From Rhynochetos jubatus (Eukaryota > Chordata > Aves > Eurypygiformes > Rhynochetidae): DNA of 64,000 nt. The stretch is from assembly GCA_027574665.1 (NCBI GenBank), contig CM050657.1, positions 13,466,404 to 13,530,403 on the forward strand, written 5' to 3'. Made by a program: the position numbers and the translations under genes. Within the stretch, counting starts at the first letter, position 1; each line of letters begins with the position of its first letter. Below, one piece after another: positions 60,504 through 64,000 of the stretch. The notes beneath the pieces were generated by a model. That model ran no database searches. It saw nothing but the letters and a program-made list of their open reading frames with translations, and was not told the DNA's origin.

Positions 60504-60855
60504 CTAACCCTAAGCGTAACCCTAATTGTTATCGTCCGCGGTTTCCAGCCCCGGCCCCTCTGGGTTCTGCCTAATACAGGTGGGGAGGCAGCAATGTGGG
60601 TGCAGTGTTTTGCTCCTCTTGGCAGGCCTTTGCAATGCCAGCTAGCCCTGGAGCTGTGGGCTTTCTGGTTCTCCGGACGCTAACCCTAAGCGTAACCCTA
60701 ATTGTTCGGGTGCGCGGTTTCCGGCCCCGGCCCCTGTGGGTTCTGGCTAGGGAAGGTGGGGAGGCAGCAATGTGGGTGCAGTGTTTTCCTCCTCTTGGCA
60801 GGCCTTTGCAATGCCAGCTAGCCCTGGAGCTGTGGGCTTTCTGGTTCTCCGGACG
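60504..60855 (+). repeat. Two-monomer local duplication, copy 1
   Basis: One monomer carries TTGTTATCGTCCGCGG and GGTTCTGCC, and the next carries TGTTTTCCTCC in its core. The pair recurs at 61032-61383, offset 528 bp (three monomers), separated by one intact-triplet monomer. Confidence 0.88.
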
Positions 60856-61031
60856 CTAACCCTAACCCTAACCCTAATATTTGACGTGCGCGGTTTCCGG
60901 CCCCGGCCCCTCTGGATTCTGGCTAATGAAGGTGGGGAGGCAGCAATGTGGGTGCAGTGTTTTGCTCCTCTTGGCAGGCCTTTGCAATGCCAGCTAGCCC
61001 TGGAGCTGTGGGCTTTCTGGTTCTCCGGACG

Positions 61032-61383
61032 CTAACCCTAAGCGTAACCCTAATTGTTATCGTCCGCGGTTTCCAGCCCCGGCCCCTCTGGGTTCTGCCT
61101 AATACAGGTGGGGAGGCAGCAATGTGGGTGCAGTGTTTTGCTCCTCTTGGCAGGCCTTTGCAATGCCAGCTAGCCCTGGAGCTGTGGGCTTTCTGGTTCT
61201 CCAGACGCTAACCCTAAGCGTAACCCTAATTGTTCGGGTGCGCGGTTTCCGGCCCCGGCCCCTGTGGGTTCTGGCTAGGGAAGGTGGGGAGGCAGCAATG
61301 TGGGTGCAGTGTTTTCCTCCTCTTGGCAGGCCTTTGCAATGCCAGCTAGCCCTGGAGCTGTGGGCTTTCTGGTTCTCCGGACG
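61032..61383 (+). repeat. Two-monomer local duplication, copy 2
   Basis: Same private changes as 60504-60855 plus one CpG transition (TCCAGACG near 61203). A related TTGTTATACTCCGCGG monomer lies near 63167. Confidence 0.88.
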
Positions 61384-63847
61384 CTAACCCTAAGCGTAAC
61401 CCTAATTGTTAGGGTGCGCGTTTTCCGGCCCCGGCCCCTGTGGGTTCTGGCTAGGGAAGGTGGGGAGGCAGCAATGTGGGTGCAGTGTTTTGTTCCTCTT
61501 GGCAGGCCTTTGCAATGCCAGCTAGCCCTGGAGCTGTGGGCTTTCTGGTTCTCCGGACGCTAACCCTAACCCTAACCCTAATATTTGACGTGCGCGGTTT
61601 CCGGCCCCGGCCCCTGTGGGTTCTGGCTAATAAAGGTGGGGAGGCAGCAATGTGGGTGCAGTGTTTTGCTCCTCTTGGCAGGCCTTTGCAATGCCAGCTA
61701 GCCCTGGAGCTGTGGGCTTTCTGGTTCTCCGGACGCTAACCCTAAGCGTAACCCTAATTGTTCGGGTGCGCGGTTTCCGGCCCCGGCCCCTGTGGGTTCT
61801 GGCTAGGGAAGGTGGGGAGGCAGCAATGTGGGTGCAGTGTTTTGCTCCTCTTGGCAGGCCTTTGCAATGCCAGCTAGCCCTGGAGCTGTGGGCTTTCTGG
61901 TTCTCCGGACGCTAACCCTAAGCGTAACCCTAATTGTTAGGGTGCGCGGTTTCCGGCCCCGGCCCCTGTGGGTTCTGGCTAGGGAAGGTGGGGAGGCAGC
62001 AATGTGGGTGCAGTGTTTTGCTGCTCTTGGCAGGCCTTTGCAATGCCAGCTAGCCCTGGAGCTGTGGGCTTTCTGGTTCTCCGGACGCTAACCCTAAGCG
62101 TAACCCTAATTGTTAGGGTGCGCGGTTTCCGGCCCCGGCCCCTGTGGGTTCTGGCTAGGGAAGGTGGGGAGGCAGCAATGTGGGTGCAGTGTTTTGCTCC
62201 TCTTGGCAGGCCTTTGCAATGCCAGCTAGCCCTGGAGCTGTGGGCTTTGTGGTTCTCCGGACGCTAACCCTAAGCGTAACCCTAATTGTTAGGGTGCGCG
62301 GTTTCCGGCCCCGGCCCCTCTGGGTTCTGGCTAATACAGGTGGGGAGGCAGCAATGTGGGTGCAGTGTTTTGCTCCTCTTGGCAGGCCTTTGCAATGCCA
62401 GCTAGCCCTGGAGCTGTGGGCTTTCTGGTTCTCCGGACGCTAACCCTAAGCGTAACCCTAATTGTTCGGGTGCGCGGTTTCCGGCCCCGGCCCCTCTGGG
62501 TTCTGGCTAGGGAAGGTGGGGAGGCAGCAATGTGGGTGCAGTGTTTTGCTGCTCTTGGCAGGCCTTTGCAATGCCAGCTAGCCCTGGAGCTGTGGGCTTT
62601 CTGGTTCTCCGGACGCTAACCCTAACCCTAACCCTAATATTTGACGTGCGCGGTTTCCGGCCCCGGCCCCTCTGGGTTCTGGCTAATAAAGGTGGGGAGG
62701 CAGCAATGTGGGTGCAGTGTTTTGCTCCTCTTGGCAGGCCTTTGCAATGCCAGCTAGCCCTGGAGCTGTGGGCTTTCTGGTTCTCCGGACGCTAACCCTA
62801 AGCGTAACCCTAATTGTTAGGGTGCGCGGTTTCCGGCCCCGGCCCGTCTGGGTTCTGGCTAATAAAGGTGGGGAGGCAGCAATGTGGGTGCAGTGTTTTG
62901 CTCCTCTTGGCAGGCCTTTGCAATGCCAGCTAGCCCTGGAGCTGTGGGCTTTGTGGTTCTCCGGACGCTAACCCTAAGCGTAACCCTAATTGTTAGGGTG
63001 CGCGTTTTCCGGCCCCGGCCCCTGTGGGTTCTGGCTAGGGAAGGTGGGGAGGCAGCAATGTGGGTGCAGTGTTTTGCTCCTCTTGGCAGGCCTTTGCAAT
63101 GCCAGCTAGCCCTGGAGCTGTGGGCTTTGTGGTTCTCCGGACGCTAACCCTAAGCGTAACCCTAATTGTTATACTCCGCGGTTTCCAGCCCCGGCCCCTC
63201 TGGGTTCTGGCTAATACAGGTGGGGAGGCAGCAATGTGGGTGCAGTGTTTTGCTCCTCTTGGCAGGCCTTTGCAATGCCAGCTAGCCCTGGAGCTGTGGG
63301 CTTTCTGGTTCTCCGGACGCTAACCCTAAGCGTAACCCTAATTGTTAGGGTGCGCGTTTTCCGGCCCCGGCCCCTCTGGGTTCTGGCTAATAAATGTGGG
63401 GAGGCAGCAATGTGGGTGCAGTGTTTTGTTCCTCTTGGCAGGCCTTTGCAATGCCAGCTAGCCCTGGAGCTGTGGGCTTTCTGGTTCTCCGGACGCTAAC
63501 CCTAACCCTAACCCTAATATTTGACGTGCGCGGTTTCCGGCCCCGGCCCCTCCGGATTCTGGCTAATAAAGCTGGGGAGGCAGCAATGTGGGTGCAGTGT
63601 TTTGCTCCTCTTGGCAGGCCTTTGCAATGCCAGCTAGCCCTGGAGCTGTGGGCTTTGTGGTTCTCCGGACGCTAACCCTAAGCGTAACCCTAATTGTTCG
63701 GGTGTGCGGTTTCCGGCCCTGGCCCCTCTGGGTTCTGGCTAGGGAAGGTGGGGAGGCAGCAATGTGGGTGCAGTGTTTTGCTCCTCTTGGCAGGCCTTTG
63801 CAATGCCAGCTAGCCCTGGAGCTGTGGGCTTTCTGGTTCTCCGGACG

Positions 63848-64000
63848 CTAACCCTAAGCGTAACCCTAATTGTTCGGGTGCGCGGTTTCCGGCCCCGGCC
63901 CCTGTGGGTTCTGGCTAGGGAAGGTGGGGAGGCAGCAATGTGGGTGCAGTGTTTTGCTCCTCTTGGCAGGCCTTTGCAATGCCAGCTAGCCCTGGAGCTG
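63848..64000 (+). repeat. Partial last monomer
   Basis: This holds offsets 1-153 of a TTCGGG-class monomer, cut by the window edge just after GGAGCTG. Nothing marks an end of the array. Confidence 0.95.

Larger units (their letters stand above)
57512..63517 (+). repeat. Cluster of monomers with intact CCCTAA triplets (right cluster)
   Basis: Intact triplets open monomers at 57512, 58392, 58744, 59096, 59976, 60856, 61560, 62616 and 63496, about one in every four monomers. All are class B. This is the densest stretch of intact telomeric sequence together with 43-46 kb. Confidence 0.9.
1..64000 (+). repeat. 176-bp telomere-containing satellite array (whole window)
   Basis: The whole window is head-to-tail copies of one GC-rich monomer, all in the same orientation. 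A fixed landmark (the GTG that follows CAAT) recurs from 95 to 63588 at 361 steps. Nearly all steps are 176 bp; the exceptions are seven of 170, two of 175 and one of 177, and the sum matches exactly. That leaves no room for an inserted element. There are 363 complete monomers (3-63847), two bases of a preceding copy at 1-2 and a partial copy at 63848-64000. Copies differ at a limited set of positions that recur in combinations, giving recognisable haplotypes. Neither edge of the array lies in the window. I do not recognise a named satellite family. The CCCTAA strand reads left to right, as it would just inside the left end of a chromosome, but this does not prove location. Confidence 0.98.
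44312..64000 (+). repeat. Subarray IV
   Basis: This region is rich in CTAATACAGG and CTCATACAGG variants, TTCGGG right arms, the GCGCATTTTCCGGTCCCGG haplotype (also once near 38746 in subarray III) and intact telomere triplets. The rare CCCTAAAATGTGACG junction, with CCTCGGCCCGTG, occurs at 44328, 49608 and 59464. Duplication E fills 50648-56983, which has almost no intact triplets. The array continues past the window edge. Confidence 0.7.

Noticed and set aside
1..64000. CRISPR array.
   Set aside because: Direct repeats are present, but there are no short repeats separated by unique spacers. The full 176-bp unit is repeated, with no cas genes and a eukaryotic telomere motif.

Overview
This 64 kb window is one uninterrupted tandem satellite array. 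I see no unique sequence, no convincing gene, no RNA gene and no transposable element in it. The unit is a GC-rich monomer of 176 bp (about 60% G+C by hand count of one typical copy), always in the same orientation. Taking the monomer to begin at the CTAA that opens its telomere-like block, 363 complete monomers run from 3 to 63847, followed by a partial one (63848-64000). The phase is kept throughout. The only length variants found are seven 170-bp monomers (one telomeric hexamer missing), two of 175 bp and one of 177 bp; together these account exactly for the total length.

Each monomer starts with a 22-nt telomere-derived block: CTAA, CCCTAA, a middle hexamer (usually the degenerate GCGTAA, sometimes intact CCCTAA) and CCCTAA. 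In the commonest class this is followed by TTG and an inverted TTAGGG, giving a short hairpin. In the second main class it is followed by ATATTTGACG and has no inverted hexamer. After this come a polymorphic GC-rich segment (offsets about 34-80) and a nearly invariant core (offsets about 83-176). The vertebrate-type TTAGGG motif, CpG-decay polymorphism and satellite organisation point to a eukaryote, most likely a vertebrate, and to a subtelomeric or interstitial-telomeric heterochromatin block. TTAGGG telomeres also occur in other eukaryotic groups, and I do not recognise the species or a named satellite family.

Diagnostic variants divide the array into four subarrays. Subarray I (1-20417) has TAGGGCAGG and CTACTAAAGG variants, and after the first monomer it has no intact telomere triplets. 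Subarray II (20418-32385) is an imperfect higher-order repeat of 15-18 monomers. Subarray III (32386-44311) contains the 170-bp lineage, CCGGATT variants and many intact telomere triplets. Subarray IV (44312-64000) is rich in CTAATACAGG, TTCGGG and GCGCATTTTCC variants. Within these lie several recent segmental duplications whose offsets are almost exactly whole multiples of 176 bp, as expected from unequal exchange in register.

The open frames of 85-93 codons that recur every 176 bp are by-products of the repeat. They open at GTG, run through one stop-free monomer, shift frame because 176 is not a multiple of 3, and end at the TAA of the next telomere block. The most interesting points are the telomere repeats built into every monomer, the CCCTAA/TTAGGG hairpin and its apparent role in reshuffling, the left-to-right rise of intact telomere triplets, the uneven conservation within the monomer, and CpG transitions at every CpG of the unit.
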